A stretch of DNA of 64,000 nucleotides from Gryllotalpicola protaetiae. GTDB taxonomy: Bacteria > Actinomycetota > Actinomycetes > Actinomycetales > Microbacteriaceae. The stretch is taken from the NCBI RefSeq assembly GCF_003627055.1, contig NZ_CP032624.1, positions 310,001-374,000 of the forward strand. Reading direction: 5' to 3'. Shown one piece after another: positions 28,754 through 38,014 of the stretch. The position numbers and the translations under genes were made by a program. Each line of letters begins with the position of its first letter. Positions within the stretch are counted from its first letter, which is position 1. A model generated the notes under the pieces. That model made no database searches. It was not told the origin of the DNA and was given only the letters and a program-made list of their open reading frames with translations.

Positions 28754-31230
28754 CTGCGCGCCCCGTTCGCCGCCACCCGGCCATCGGCTGTCATCGCTGA
28801 GCCCACCCGGACGTCCATCAGCGCGAGGAGCGCACCGGACGCGTCCACGAGCGTCACCTGCTCGGGCAGGGCGGAGCCGGCGCCCGCTCCAAGGCGCGCG
28901 CTCGACGCCGACCAGCCAGGCACGTAGGAGGCCATGTCGTCCACGGCGTTGCGGAAGTCGTCGGCGTTGGCGGTAACGCCGAGGGCCGCGCCGGCGGGGA
29001 TCATCGCACCGACCTCGCGCGCGAAGACCCTCGAGGGCGAGCCGATGCCGAGGGCAGCCTTGGCGCCATTGACGATGGACCCGGCCAGGTCCTTTACCTT
29101 CTGCACCGCGGCACCGACCATCGACGCGATCCCGTTGATCAGGCCGTTGATGATGTCCTTGCCGACCCCGACGAGCCAGGATCCGGCGTCTGCGAGCGCG
29201 CCCTTGATCGCGCCTGGGATGCCGGTGACGGCCCGCCCGACCGCGGTCACCGCGCCCGAGACGGCGCCGGTGAGCCCGCTCCAGGCCGAGGACCAGGCGG
29301 AACCGAGCCAGGACAGGGCGCCCGAGATCGCGGAGCGCACGCCGTTCGCGAGGCCGGTAGCGAGCGAGGCGATGGTGGACCCGATCGCCGAGAAGAACCC
29401 GGCGATGGCGCTCCAGGCACCGTTCCACAGGGCGGCGATGAGGGCGAGGCCGCCGGTGAAGGCTGCCTTGGTGATGCTCCAGAGGCCGGTGATCACGGAG
29501 ACGACGAGGTTGACGGCGCCTGAGACGACCTGCCCCATGCCCTTCCACACCTGCGCCCAGTTGCCGGTGAGGAGGCCGACGATGATGTTGACGACGCCCT
29601 GGATGATCGTCACGAGCGCCTGGATGACCGGGATCACGGCGCCGATTACCGCCTTGACGACGGGCAGGATCGCCGAGATCGCAGGGAGCAGGATGCCGAG
29701 CAGTGCGTTCACGATCTGGGTGATGACGGGCATGAGCGCGGCGACCAGGGGCCCGATCATCCCAGCGATCTGGGTGATGATCGGGGCGAGCTGCTGGGCG
29801 AGCATCGCGATGATCGGGACGATTTGCGAGATCACCTGGGCGACGGCGCGCCCGATGATCTGAAGGACCGGCAGGAGCGAGGATGCGAGCTGCTGGATGA
29901 CCGGGATCAGGGCCTTCGCCAGGCTCACGATGATCGGCAGGATCGTGCCGAAGGCGTCCATGAGGGCGCCGCGCAGCTCGGGCGAGACGGCAATGAGCGT
30001 GCCGATCGCCGCGACGATGAGCCCAACCGGGCCGGTGGCGATGGTAAGTACCTTGCCGAGCGCGCCGGCCGCGCCGCCTGCCCCACCGAAGGCTGCGCCG
30101 AGCTGCCCGGCGATATTGACGATGGAGCCGATGCCTGAGGTCAGCTTGCCGGCGATGGTGAGGACCGGCCCGGCGGCGACAGCGATCCCGGCGATCGCGC
30201 CGCCGACCTTGAGGACCAGGCCGCGGGTGCCTGCGTCGAGGGACTGCCACCAGCCGATGACCTGCTGAACCTTCGTGATGATGTTCGCGAAGGCGGCACC
30301 AACCTTTTCGCCGACTCGGGCGGCGATGGGCTCGAGCGCGTCGAGGCCGCCGGTGAACTCCCCGAGCAGCGGCTTGAGCCGTGAGAAGAACCCTCCCCCG
30401 GTGCCGCCCGCGTCGAGGAACGCGGCGCCGACGCGCCCGACCGCGGCCCAGACGTTCTGCATCGCGCCGGTGAAGGAGTTGCCCATCTTGAGGGCGGCAC
30501 CGCCGAGGCCGGACTCCATGGCCGCCTGGAAGGTGGCGAAGTCGACCTGGCCGGAGGACACCATCTCGCTGGCTGCGGCGGCAGTGACGCCGTACTGGTC
30601 GGCGAGGAACTGCAGCACCGGGATGCCGCGCGACTGGAGCTGCATGAGGTCGTCGCCCATCAGCCGGTTGCGGGCGGCGACGCTGTTGACGATGAGCCCC
30701 ATGTCGCCCAAGGAGGTCCCGGCGATGGCGGCGGTGTCGGCGGTGAGCTTCAGGGTGCGCTGCAGGTCCTGGCCAGGCTTGATGCCAGCGGCGACGGCGG
30801 AGGCGGCGAGGGAGGCGGCGTCGCCGAGGCCGAACGCCGTGCCCTTCACGGAGGCGAGGGCATCGGCCATGATCGCCTTGACGGAGTCGACTGAGTGGCC
30901 GAGGCCCTCGAGCTTTGCCTGCGCCTGGTCGATGGCGACCAGCCGGTTCCAGCCGCCGACCGAGAAGATGCCGCCGACCGCAGTCGCGGCCAGCATCGCC
31001 GGCTTCGTGATGGCGCTGGTGAGCTTGCCACCGACCTGCTGCATCGCCTTGCCGGCCTGGCTGAACTGGGCGGCGATGCTGGCCGCCGCGGACTGGCCGA
31101 CGCCGGAGCCGATCTTCTGCCCGATCGCGCTGGTGTCGATGCCCGCGGTGAGCTGCGAGTTGATCGAGGCCGCCGCGCCCTTCAGCGAGGGGACGATGGT
31201 GACGAACGCGGAGGCAATCTCGATCGCCAC
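28747..31230 (-). CDS. Tape measure protein
   Basis: 827 residues, alternating amphipathic helices and long hydrophobic Ala/Ile/Val stretches (central region about residues 330-560). The N-terminus AFVTIVPSLKGAAASINSQL is typical for actinophage tape measures. It sets tail length; at the usual ~0.15 nm per residue this predicts a tail of roughly 120 nm. Follows the tail chaperone genes. Confidence 0.93.
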   Translation of the reverse strand: MAIEIASAFVTIVPSLKGAAASINSQLTAGIDTSAIGQKIGSGVGQSAAASIAAQFSQAGKAMQQVGGKLTSAITKPAMLAATAVGGIFSVGGWNRLVAIDQAQAKLEGLGHSVDSVKAIMADALASVKGTAFGLGDAASLAASAVAAGIKPGQDLQRTLKLTADTAAIAGTSLGDMGLIVNSVAARNRLMGDDLMQLQSRGIPVLQFLADQYGVTAAAASEMVSSGQVDFATFQAAMESGLGGAALKMGNSFTGAMQNVWAAVGRVGAAFLDAGGTGGGFFSRLKPLLGEFTGGLDALEPIAARVGEKVGAAFANIITKVQQVIGWWQSLDAGTRGLVLKVGGAIAGIAVAAGPVLTIAGKLTSGIGSIVNIAGQLGAAFGGAGGAAGALGKVLTIATGPVGLIVAAIGTLIAVSPELRGALMDAFGTILPIIVSLAKALIPVIQQLASSLLPVLQIIGRAVAQVISQIVPIIAMLAQQLAPIITQIAGMIGPLVAALMPVITQIVNALLGILLPAISAILPVVKAVIGAVIPVIQALVTIIQGVVNIIVGLLTGNWAQVWKGMGQVVSGAVNLVVSVITGLWSITKAAFTGGLALIAALWNGAWSAIAGFFSAIGSTIASLATGLANGVRSAISGALSWLGSAWSSAWSGLTGAVSGAVTAVGRAVTGIPGAIKGALADAGSWLVGVGKDIINGLINGIASMVGAAVQKVKDLAGSIVNGAKAALGIGSPSRVFAREVGAMIPAGAALGVTANADDFRNAVDDMASYVPGWSASSARLGAGAGSALPEQVTLVDASGALLALMDVRVGSAMTADGRVAANGARRW

Positions 31231-31242
31231 GAGTCACCCCCT

Positions 31243-31910
31243 CTAGGAGTCGATGGGGCTGCGCGGCAGCGCGAGCTGCCGCTTCAGCTCCTCGAGCGGC
31301 ATCGCCTGGCCCCTCGTGGTGCGCCCGGCCTTCTTCACGCCGGGACGCGGGATCGGCTTGGGCCTGTTCCTGTTCTTCTCGGCATCGGCGGTCTGCGCCC
31401 ACCAGAGCAGGCGCAGCGCGTCAACTGCCGCCGCCAGGAGCTGCTCGCGCAGGCCCCAGACGTTGTCGGGGCTGAGCGCGAGGCCCAGCGGCGACTGCGG
31501 ATCGCAGGTGACCGTAAGCGCCCACACGTCGCGCCAGCTCACCTGGGGCGTGCCCATCCAGCGCAGCCGGATCCCGTTGCGGATCAGCTCGGCTTCGACC
31601 TGCGTCCGGTGGTGCGCTAGGACGTAGGCGAGCTGACCGATTTTCCCTGGCCACCGGTCCATCCGTCGATGAACGCGGCGATCTGCTTGGGCCGCAGGGC
31701 CCGGAAGGCGGCCTGCGCCTCAGGCGGGAAGATGTTTACCAGCGGTTTGAAGTTGCCGGCCTGGAAGCCGTCCAGCATCTCGAGGTTGACGACGTCGTCG
31801 GAGTCGGGGATGGTCACCGGCTTCGGCATGCCGGGCAGGCGCACCCGGACGGTCTTGCCGGATGGCTCGTAGTCGGGCACGACGATGATGTCGGGCGAAT
31901 CTGTGGTCAT
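31243..31910 (-). CDS. Tail assembly chaperone GT fusion (programmed -1 frameshift)
   Basis: About 222 residues, made when ribosomes shift -1 at 31,641-31,647 from the G frame into the T frame (GKIGQLAYVLAHHRTQ...). The T part contains a Trp-rich segment and a basic tail (KKAGRTTRGQAMPLEELKRQL). In lambda-like phages the G:GT ratio controls polymerisation on the tape measure. A separately initiated T product is unlikely. Confidence 0.85.
31617..31910 (-). CDS. Tail assembly chaperone G
   Basis: 97 residues from ATG 31910 (MTTDSPDIIVVPDYEP), acidic, ending GKSVSSPTS after the slippery site. Upstream in-frame sequence to 31964 lacks plausible coding character. Product of normal decoding of the same message as the GT fusion. 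Confidence 0.85.
   Translation of the reverse strand: MTTDSPDIIVVPDYEPSGKTVRVRLPGMPKPVTIPDSDDVVNLEMLDGFQAGNFKPLVNIFPPEAQAAFRALRPKQIAAFIDGWTGGQGKSVSSPTS
31641..31647 (-). promoter_or_regulatory. Slippery heptamer GGGAAAA
   Basis: In the G frame it reads CAG-GGA-AAA, i.e. G GGA AAA, a perfect X-XXY-YYZ site. The -1 frame continues open into the T region. Position near the end of G is as in lambda. Confidence 0.9.
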
Positions 31911-31994
31911 TTTGCATGTCCCTTCGGCATGTCCAGGGGTGGGGCCGGGGGCGGGGCGGGACATGCCAAGATCGCAACCCCGCCCCCGGGCTCA

Positions 31995-32597
31995 TCACGC
32001 AGCGGCCTGCTCGGGCTCCGGCTCGGCGGCGGGGGCGGCGAGCGACTCGGGCTCGGCCTCGACCTTGGCGATGTAGGTGTAGGCGCGGTTCCCGTCAGCG
32101 TCGGGGTAGGCGGTGACCGTGATCTCGAAGCCCACCGCGTCGCCGTCCTGGTTGACGATGTCGCCGATGTCCGTAATCTGGCCGTCCGGCACCACGTCGC
32201 GCTTCACGCGCCCGTTGTAGAGGGTCTCGAAGACCCAGCTAGCGTGCGGGCGCGGGATCGAGTTGTGCAGCGCCGTGATGGTGTCGCCGACGACCGTCAC
32301 GTTGCTCGGGCCGTAGACCTGCTTGAGGACGACCGGGTTGATCTCGATCGCGGTGAAGGTGAAGGTCTCGGTGTCCCCGTTGAAGAGGGTGGCGACGACA
32401 TCTCCGCCCCAGGCGCCGAGGGTGTCGGTGTCCGAGTCGACCGTGTTGGTGTAGCCGTCCTCGGAGATGTAGCCGAGCGGATCGAAGCCGCTCGGGAGGG
32501 CGTCGGTGGCGTTCGTCGGTACCGTGCCCCCGAGCGGGGCGACGGAGATGCCCCCACCGGGCTTACCGATGAACACGTTCTCGACACTGTTAGCCAT
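31995..32597 (-). CDS. Major tail protein
   Basis: 200 residues. N-terminus NSVENVFIGKPGGGISVAPLGG, then FTFTAIEINPVVLKQVYGP and an Ala/Glu/Pro-rich acidic C-terminal tail. Matches the tail-tube subunit pattern of actinobacterial siphoviruses. Upstream of the G/GT genes, separated by an 84-bp gap with a GGCATGTCC/GGACATGCC inverted repeat. Confidence 0.85.
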   Translation of the reverse strand: MANSVENVFIGKPGGGISVAPLGGTVPTNATDALPSGFDPLGYISEDGYTNTVDSDTDTLGAWGGDVVATLFNGDTETFTFTAIEINPVVLKQVYGPSNVTVVGDTITALHNSIPRPHASWVFETLYNGRVKRDVVPDGQITDIGDIVNQDGDAVGFEITVTAYPDADGNRAYTYIAKVEAEPESLAAPAAEPEPEQAAA

Positions 32598-32639
32598 GGG
32601 CGTGTTCCTTCCTGATGATCGGCATGTCCCTGTGGGGTC

Positions 32640-33035
32640 TCAGACGGCCCGGCCCGTAGTGGTGAGCTGCACCGCAAACTGGTAGCGGGGCACCTCTGCG
32701 TCGGGGTCGGGGAACTGGGTAAGCGCCTGGATGTCGACGCGGGCGATGTCCGGCACTTGCTCCGGGAGCCGGTAGGTCTGGGCGCGGACGAGGCGGGCGA
32801 GTTGTGCGGCGGCTGCCATGGTCGTGGCCCAGACCTGCACCGCGACGAGCGGCACGTCGGTGAAGACCCCGGTGGTCTCCCCGCCGACGCGCTGCACCGT
32901 GATGAAGACCTTGGGTCGCGCCCGCGGTGGGGACTCGAAGGCCTCGCAACCCCAGCCGAGCGCTGAGGATGCGGCGTTGTAGAAGGCGATCAGCTCCGCC
33001 TCGATCACCGGGTAGGCGATCGCTTCGATGGGCAT
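32640..33035 (-). CDS. Tail terminator-like protein
   Basis: 131 residues, starting MPIEAIAYPVIEAELIAFYN. Mixed alpha/beta protein with VFITVQRVGGETTGVFTDVPLVAVQVWA, the pattern of tail completion/terminator proteins that cap the tube. Placed between connectors and major tail protein as expected. Confidence 0.72.
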   Translation of the reverse strand: MPIEAIAYPVIEAELIAFYNAASSALGWGCEAFESPPRARPKVFITVQRVGGETTGVFTDVPLVAVQVWATTMAAAAQLARLVRAQTYRLPEQVPDIARVDIQALTQFPDPDAEVPRYQFAVQLTTTGRAV

Positions 33036-33038
33036 GGC

Positions 33039-33296
33039 TCACCCCCGGCCCAGGCTCTTCAGCAGGCGGTTGGTCCGTGCGTTGTCGAGCCGGGACTCGA
33101 AGTCGGTGGTGCCGACGAGTCCGCGCGCGCGGCGCCGCCCCTTCTGCCCGTCCCCGCGGTACGTGGTGCCGCTCTCCGAGGAGGCTGCCGCTGCCATTCG
33201 CTCAGCGATACCGCCGAGCCAGGCGGCGGCCTCGTCGCCGTTGAGGAGGCGCGCGGCACCGGCGGAGTTCATCTTGACCCGGAGCCAGCTAGCCAT
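33039..33296 (-). CDS. HK97 gp10-like connector-region protein (85 aa)
   Basis: Small basic protein (KGRRRARGLVGTTDFESRLDNARTN). Its place between head closure and tail terminator genes is that of the gp10-like neck protein. Overlaps the upstream gene by 8 nt. Assignment mainly by position. Confidence 0.6.
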   Translation of the reverse strand: MASWLRVKMNSAGAARLLNGDEAAAWLGGIAERMAAAASSESGTTYRGDGQKGRRRARGLVGTTDFESRLDNARTNRLLKSLGRG

Positions 33297-33627
33297 GGAC
33301 CACCCCCACGCGGACGGGCGTCGACCACCTGCCGGGGGTGTTCGCCAGGATGTATGAGGCAGGGGTGCCGAGGACGTCGAGCCATTCGCCGCGCACCTGC
33401 ACCCGCGCGTGCGCGGGCACGTTTACTCCCCTCGGGAAGTGCAGTGTGAAGCGGGACTCGACGCCCTCCCGGTCGCCGTCTGCGACGTTCTGCGAGTCGG
33501 TCGGGCCGATGAGCACATCGGGGACGGCGAACTCCTCGGTGAGGTAGACCTCGCGATTGAACTCGTCACGGACCCCGGAGGGGGTCGTGACCTGCACTCG
33601 TACCGTCTCGCCGATCACGGCCACCAC
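33289..33627 (-). CDS. Head closure (stopper) protein
   Basis: 112 residues, all-beta pattern: VIGETVRVQVTTPSGVRDEFNREV, FTLHFPRGVNVPAHARVQVRGEWLDVLG. Typical of head-tail joining proteins that seal the connector after packaging. Overlaps neighbours on both sides. Confidence 0.7.
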   Translation of the reverse strand: MVAVIGETVRVQVTTPSGVRDEFNREVYLTEEFAVPDVLIGPTDSQNVADGDREGVESRFTLHFPRGVNVPAHARVQVRGEWLDVLGTPASYILANTPGRWSTPVRVGVVHG

Positions 33628-34058
33628 CAGCTCCCGTGCGCTGGGTGCCAGGGCGGCCCGGCGTAGTGCTCGAGCGGGTCGATCTCGAAGGCCTGGCCGG
33701 GGAAGCGGGCTCCTAGGAGCAGCTGCCCCAGCTCGCTGTCGGTGAGGAAGAGGGAGCCAGGCAGCTCTCCTCCGTAGGTGCGGTTCTCTGAGTACGGCCC
33801 CGCAGTGGTGGTCTCCTGCCGGACGCCGTCCGGGTTGCGGAAGACCCGTCCGACCATTGCCGCGACGACATCCTTGACGGAGTCGAGCAGGTCGGGCTCA
33901 TCGCCCGAGGTGATGCGGTCCTCGAGGTTGGGGATCCGTGCACGCAGGTACCTCTCGGCGCGGTCGATCCAGACCTGTACGAGGTTCGGGTTGTCGGGCG
34001 CCTCGCCGCCGACCCAGGAGTCGATGACGTCTGCCGGGGTCGTCCATGACTCGGCCAT
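33615..34058 (-). CDS. Head-tail connector (adaptor) protein
   Basis: 147 residues, mainly helical N-terminus (TPADVIDSWVGGEAPDNPNLVQVWIDRAERYLRARI) then VAAMVGRVFRNPDGVRQETTTAGPYS, the signature of Gp19/Gp15-type adaptor proteins in actinophages. Follows the capsid module. Confidence 0.8.
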   Translation of the reverse strand: MAESWTTPADVIDSWVGGEAPDNPNLVQVWIDRAERYLRARIPNLEDRITSGDEPDLLDSVKDVVAAMVGRVFRNPDGVRQETTTAGPYSENRTYGGELPGSLFLTDSELGQLLLGARFPGQAFEIDPLEHYAGPPWHPAHGSWWWP

Positions 34059-34066
34059 GGGACCCC

Positions 34067-34261
34067 CTACTCGATGTCGCCGGGCTCCGGCGGGACCGTC
34101 TCATCGGGGGCAGGCTTCGGTTTCGGGCGCCGCTTCGCCGGCGGCTTGCTCGCCGCGGGGGCGGCAGGATTCTCGACCTGCCACCCCTTGGCCGCGAGCT
34201 TCGCCGCCAGCGCGTCGGACACGACCGCCGTGGTTCCCCCGGGGTGTGTTACGCGAGGCAT
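34067..34261 (-). CDS. Small head-associated protein (64 aa)
   Basis: N-terminal RVTHPGGTTAVVSDALAAKLAAKGWQVE followed by a Pro/Lys-rich tail. Short proteins of this form are common between capsid and adaptor genes in actinophages. Function unknown. Confidence 0.65.
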   Translation of the reverse strand: MPRVTHPGGTTAVVSDALAAKLAAKGWQVENPAAPAASKPPAKRRPKPKPAPDETVPPEPGDIE

Positions 34262-34269
34262 GGCTAGGC

Positions 34270-35211
34270 CTACTCCGTGTCGCCGTTGTCGCCGCCGGCC
34301 GCCTCGTTGTACTTGACGAAAGCGTCGACGTCGTAGCAGAGCCAGCCGAACTCGGCCTCCACCCGGATCGCGACCAGGTTGTGCTCCCAGAGGCTGGTCA
34401 GCTCGCCGTCGATCGTGACTGTCGCCTGGGTGGAGACGTCGTAGCTGATGCCGCCGACCGTGCCCCAGACGGTCTTGGTCCAGTCGCCGCCGAAGCCGAC
34501 CGTCTCGTCCTCGGCGACGCCGTCGCCGATGAAGGCGGGGCGCCCGAGGAGGCGGCCGGCCGTGACGGTGGCGGCAGTCTCGATGGTGGGCGAGTCGATG
34601 AACAGCGGGCGGCCCGTGGTGTCGACGGCGGTGTTGAAGATCGGCTCGGCGATCGAGTCGAACGCGAAGCCGGTCAGGCGCTTCTTGTCGTTGACGAGGA
34701 GCGAGAGGCCGGCATTGAGGTCGGTGAAGAGCCCACCGGCCCCGGGCGCCGCGCTGCCGAGGGTGACGGTCTTGTCCGTCGCGGCCACGTAGTTCGGGTT
34801 CTCGGCACTCGTGAACGGCGAATTCGTGCCGTAGAGGGCGGCCTGGTCGAACGCGATGGCGAAGGCTTCACCGATCTGCGGGCGCAGGTTGGTGACGTAG
34901 CCGCCGGGGTTGGCGCGCACCACCTCGGCGGAGACGACGGCGATCGCCGCGAGCTTCTTCGGCTCGACGGTGACGAGCGCCTGGCCGCCGCGGGTGACGG
35001 GCTTCTGGCCGCCTTCAGAAACCCACGCCGCGGTGGGCTTCGTGGTCGTCACCGGGATGGCGACGCCGTTCGGGCCGAGGGTGATCTGGCGGGACAGGGG
35101 CTGCACCACCGATGCCCGCAGCGCCTCATCGAAGTAGGGTTGCGCGAGCGTCGGGGGCAGGAATCCGGCGAAGTCGCCGGTGCCGACGACGTCGCTGATC
35201 TGGTCGGTCAT
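34270..35211 (-). CDS. Major capsid protein, HK97 fold
   Basis: 313 residues. IPVTTTKPTAAWVSEGGQKPVTRGGQALVTVEPKKLAAIAVVSAEVV and the later ETVGFGGDWTKTVWGTVGGI are the usual conserved segments. Upstream lie scaffold and MuF genes; no separate delta domain is evident, consistent with a stand-alone scaffold gene. Confidence 0.92.
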   Translation of the reverse strand: MTDQISDVVGTGDFAGFLPPTLAQPYFDEALRASVVQPLSRQITLGPNGVAIPVTTTKPTAAWVSEGGQKPVTRGGQALVTVEPKKLAAIAVVSAEVVRANPGGYVTNLRPQIGEAFAIAFDQAALYGTNSPFTSAENPNYVAATDKTVTLGSAAPGAGGLFTDLNAGLSLLVNDKKRLTGFAFDSIAEPIFNTAVDTTGRPLFIDSPTIETAATVTAGRLLGRPAFIGDGVAEDETVGFGGDWTKTVWGTVGGISYDVSTQATVTIDGELTSLWEHNLVAIRVEAEFGWLCYDVDAFVKYNEAAGGDNGDTE

Positions 35212-35228
35212 GGGGGTCTCCTTCTGAG

Positions 35229-35747
35229 CTATGCGGCCCCGACAGCGCGCTTGATCGCGTCCTCGAGACCGGATCCGTTGAGTGCCTTTTCAGGAGTCCG
35301 GCCCTGGCTTGGAACCACGAGGCGGCGCCCGTTCGGGTCGGGCGCTGCGGCCTTCGCCTCGAGCAGTTCGCGCACCTGCCGCGCCCGCTTCGTCATCTCC
35401 GCCTCGTCCTGCCCGGTGATCAGGTCGTGGTACTCGGGCGGGATGCCGAGGGTGGCGATGACGTTGAGCCGGGTCCGCTCGGAGGCATCCTCGTTGCGGG
35501 CTGACTCCAGCTCGCGGATGCGGTCCTGCGCCTTCTCCAGCTCGGTCTTGTTCGCCGCCTCGACCTCGTCCCAGCGCGCAGCGCGGGTCTTCAGGTCGTC
35601 GTAGTCGGCGAACTTCGCCCGCTCCCGCTTGAGCCGGTCGGAGAGGGCCCGCTCGAACTGCTCCTGGGTGGTGATGGGAGCGAATTCGTCTTGGGCGCTC
35701 GCCGCGTTGGCCTGGGGAGGCTCGGTGCCGGTGGGTTCCGTAGTCAT
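35229..35747 (-). CDS. Scaffolding protein
   Basis: 172 residues, highly charged, with a long predicted coiled coil (ALSDRLKRERAKFADYDDLKTRAARWDEVEAANKTELEKAQDRIRELE) and a basic C-terminal capsid-binding end. Sits directly upstream of the capsid gene. Confidence 0.85.
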   Translation of the reverse strand: MTTEPTGTEPPQANAASAQDEFAPITTQEQFERALSDRLKRERAKFADYDDLKTRAARWDEVEAANKTELEKAQDRIRELESARNEDASERTRLNVIATLGIPPEYHDLITGQDEAEMTKRARQVRELLEAKAAAPDPNGRRLVVPSQGRTPEKALNGSGLEDAIKRAVGAA

Positions 35748-35831
35748 GGGTCTTCGATCTCCTGCCGGGCATTGACCGCCGCCCGTTGTGCGTCGTCGCG
35801 GAATTGACCGCCCCGCGTGGGCGTAAGGGGT

Positions 35832-36554
35832 TCAGCGCAGGCCGTGATCGGCACGCATGCGGGCGAGCACCTCGCGGGTGCTCCCGCCGGCCGACTCCTG
35901 ATAGAGCCGGGCGTAGTAGTCGACGTCGAATGGCAACTCTTCGCCGCGCTTGACGGGCACGATCGAACATCGGCAGTGGTCGTGGAACTGCTCAGCTGGG
36001 CGATTGCGAGTAGCGCCGCCGGCGGTGCGGGCCGAGTGGTACACAGCGCCGCGGGAGGCGAGCATCACGCAGAAGGCGCACGCGCCGCCGAAGGGCATGC
36101 GGGCGTATCCGATCGACACCCTGCGCTGGTGGTAGTCGCGGTCGACATTGCGGGCGATCGTGCGCCGGGAGGCGTTCGCGACGGCACGCTGGGAACTCCC
36201 CGCGAGCTTGCGGAACCACCAGTCGTTCTGCTCCTCAAGGGATGGAACAATCCCCGGCGGATTGGTGGCCCAGCCGATAGCTCGATGAAGGGCCCCGTCG
36301 TCGGCCTCTGGCGTATCGATCGCAGCCCAGCCGAGCGCAGTGGTGTCCTCGTACCAGTTCGCCGTCGCCATCACCGAGGCATCGATCACAGGCTGGAGCG
36401 CGGGCTGCAGAGCCACGTTGAGGTTGACGCGGGTCGCCGCCATGTCGCCAGGCACGGCAACGCTCTGCACCACCTGGTAGGTGCGGCGCATGGCCGCGCG
36501 AGAAAGGATGTCGATCGCCCGCCGCAGGTCGCGCGCCTGTACCGCGGTCGTCAT
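35832..36554 (-). CDS. MuF-like minor capsid protein
   Basis: 240 residues. C-terminal PFGGACAFCVMLASRGAVYHS...FHDHCRCSIVPV (Cys/His-rich core of the MuF/VG15 family) after a helical N-terminus. Overlaps the portal gene by 4 nt. Such proteins bind the portal inside the head. No appended toxin domain is visible. Confidence 0.85.
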   Translation of the reverse strand: MTTAVQARDLRRAIDILSRAAMRRTYQVVQSVAVPGDMAATRVNLNVALQPALQPVIDASVMATANWYEDTTALGWAAIDTPEADDGALHRAIGWATNPPGIVPSLEEQNDWWFRKLAGSSQRAVANASRRTIARNVDRDYHQRRVSIGYARMPFGGACAFCVMLASRGAVYHSARTAGGATRNRPAEQFHDHCRCSIVPVKRGEELPFDVDYYARLYQESAGGSTREVLARMRADHGLR

Positions 36555-38014
36555 TCGGGTACCCGCAGCCCCGCCGCCTGCGCGACCGCCGGGATCGTGG
36601 TCGCCCGCGCGGCCTCCTGCCCGATGGTCGCGAAGACCTGGCCAGCCTGCGCACGCCGCCGGTCGGCGCGAAGGCGCTCGACCGTGGTCTCGTCGTAGCC
36701 CATCTGCTCAAGCGCGACATCCGAGTCGGCGAACCATGGCATCGCGCCGATCTGCTTGATGACGGCATCGGTCGCTGAGGCGATCGACGGGGTCGCCGGG
36801 TTGCGGAACTTCGCCCGCAGCTGCCGCATCTCGGCGGTTGGCTCACTGAGCCCGTCGCGGAGCATCACCGCGTCCAGGGCCGCATCGACCAGGCCGGTGC
36901 CGAAGGCGCGGTTGGCGCCCTGGGCCTCGATGACCAGCTCCTCCTTGGCGGCGTAAATCGCCTCGGCGGACGCTGGGTTGTCCTGCACAACGCCGAGGGA
37001 GCCGACCGGCAGGTTCATCTCCGCGGCGAACATCTCGGAGAGGCCCGTGAGGTGCCGCAGGTGCGGGTCCATGGTCTGCTGCGGGAACTGGCCGACTTGC
37101 GGCAGCTCGCCGTCCTCGTCCCGCCCGATCGCCAGCCAGCGGCCCGTGACCGCCTGCCAGGCCGATTTGCGGACGCCCTTCGCGTCCTCGAACGCGGCCT
37201 CGTCGGCGCCGAGCAGGTACCGCTGCGGGGCTGAGAAGAACTCCGCCGACACCTCGGCGCGCAGAAGCACCCGCGCCGCCTGGTCCGTCAAGCTCATCGC
37301 AGCCCGGCTGATGCGGGAGTGGCCGAGGGGACGCTCCAGCTCGGGCTGGTACACGAGCGGGCGAACCGGCACCGCACCAAGCGGGTTCGGCTGCCAGTAG
37401 ACCTCGAAGCGGCCAGGCGCGGGCCGGGTGATGTCGTAGACCCGATCGGGCAGGTAGATGATGAACTCGTCCGGCAGCCCGACGTCGTCAACATGCGGCA
37501 CGACGAGCGCGGCGCTGAATTCCCGCAGGCGCTTGTCCCAGATGCCAGTAGCCCAGTGGGCTGAGTAGATGTTCTGGACGATCTCCGGCTCGCGTTCGTC
37601 CCGGCGGCCCTGACCGGTCACGATGAACGCGACCCCGTGGATCAGCGCCGACGTGATGCCCTGGGACACCTCGAGGTCCATGCGGTTGTCGTCCCAGACC
37701 TGATCGAGCCCAAACGGGTCGCTTGGGGATCCTGGAAGCGTGAAGCCGTCGAAGATGCACCGGCGAGCCAGCGCATTCACGCCCTTGGCCGGCCAGCCCA
37801 TGACGATGTCTAGGCTGCGCAGCTGAGGCGGAACGGCGATGCCGAGGTCCTTGAGCGGCTGCTTCAGGTCGTAGTACATCGACCGGGTCTGGTTGCGGCG
37901 CAGCTTCCCGACCCACTTCTCGAGTAGCGCGGTGAATACCTCGCCGTCGTCCTCAAGCATTGGCAGGAGGCGGCTCACCCCCCAGTCGACCAGCGCCACG
38001 GCCTGATCGGTCAC
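36551..38014 (-). CDS. Portal protein
   Basis: 487 residues, SPP1 Gp6-type. Conserved parts include NQTRSMYYDLKQPLKDLGIAVPPQL, GWPAKGVNALARRC, the stem region and ISRAAMSLTDQAARVLLRAEV. Forms the dodecameric DNA gate. Overlaps terminase by 4 nt. Confidence 0.92.
   Translation of the reverse strand: MTDQAVALVDWGVSRLLPMLEDDGEVFTALLEKWVGKLRRNQTRSMYYDLKQPLKDLGIAVPPQLRSLDIVMGWPAKGVNALARRCIFDGFTLPGSPSDPFGLDQVWDDNRMDLEVSQGITSALIHGVAFIVTGQGRRDEREPEIVQNIYSAHWATGIWDKRLREFSAALVVPHVDDVGLPDEFIIYLPDRVYDITRPAPGRFEVYWQPNPLGAVPVRPLVYQPELERPLGHSRISRAAMSLTDQAARVLLRAEVSAEFFSAPQRYLLGADEAAFEDAKGVRKSAWQAVTGRWLAIGRDEDGELPQVGQFPQQTMDPHLRHLTGLSEMFAAEMNLPVGSLGVVQDNPASAEAIYAAKEELVIEAQGANRAFGTGLVDAALDAVMLRDGLSEPTAEMRQLRAKFRNPATPSIASATDAVIKQIGAMPWFADSDVALEQMGYDETTVERLRADRRRAQAGQVFATIGQEAARATTIPAVAQAAGLRVPE

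Noticed and set aside
27935-31402. Single 1155-residue protein across minor tail and tape measure genes
   Set aside because: Only the last 272 residues are natural protein; the rest is a shadow frame of the tape measure.
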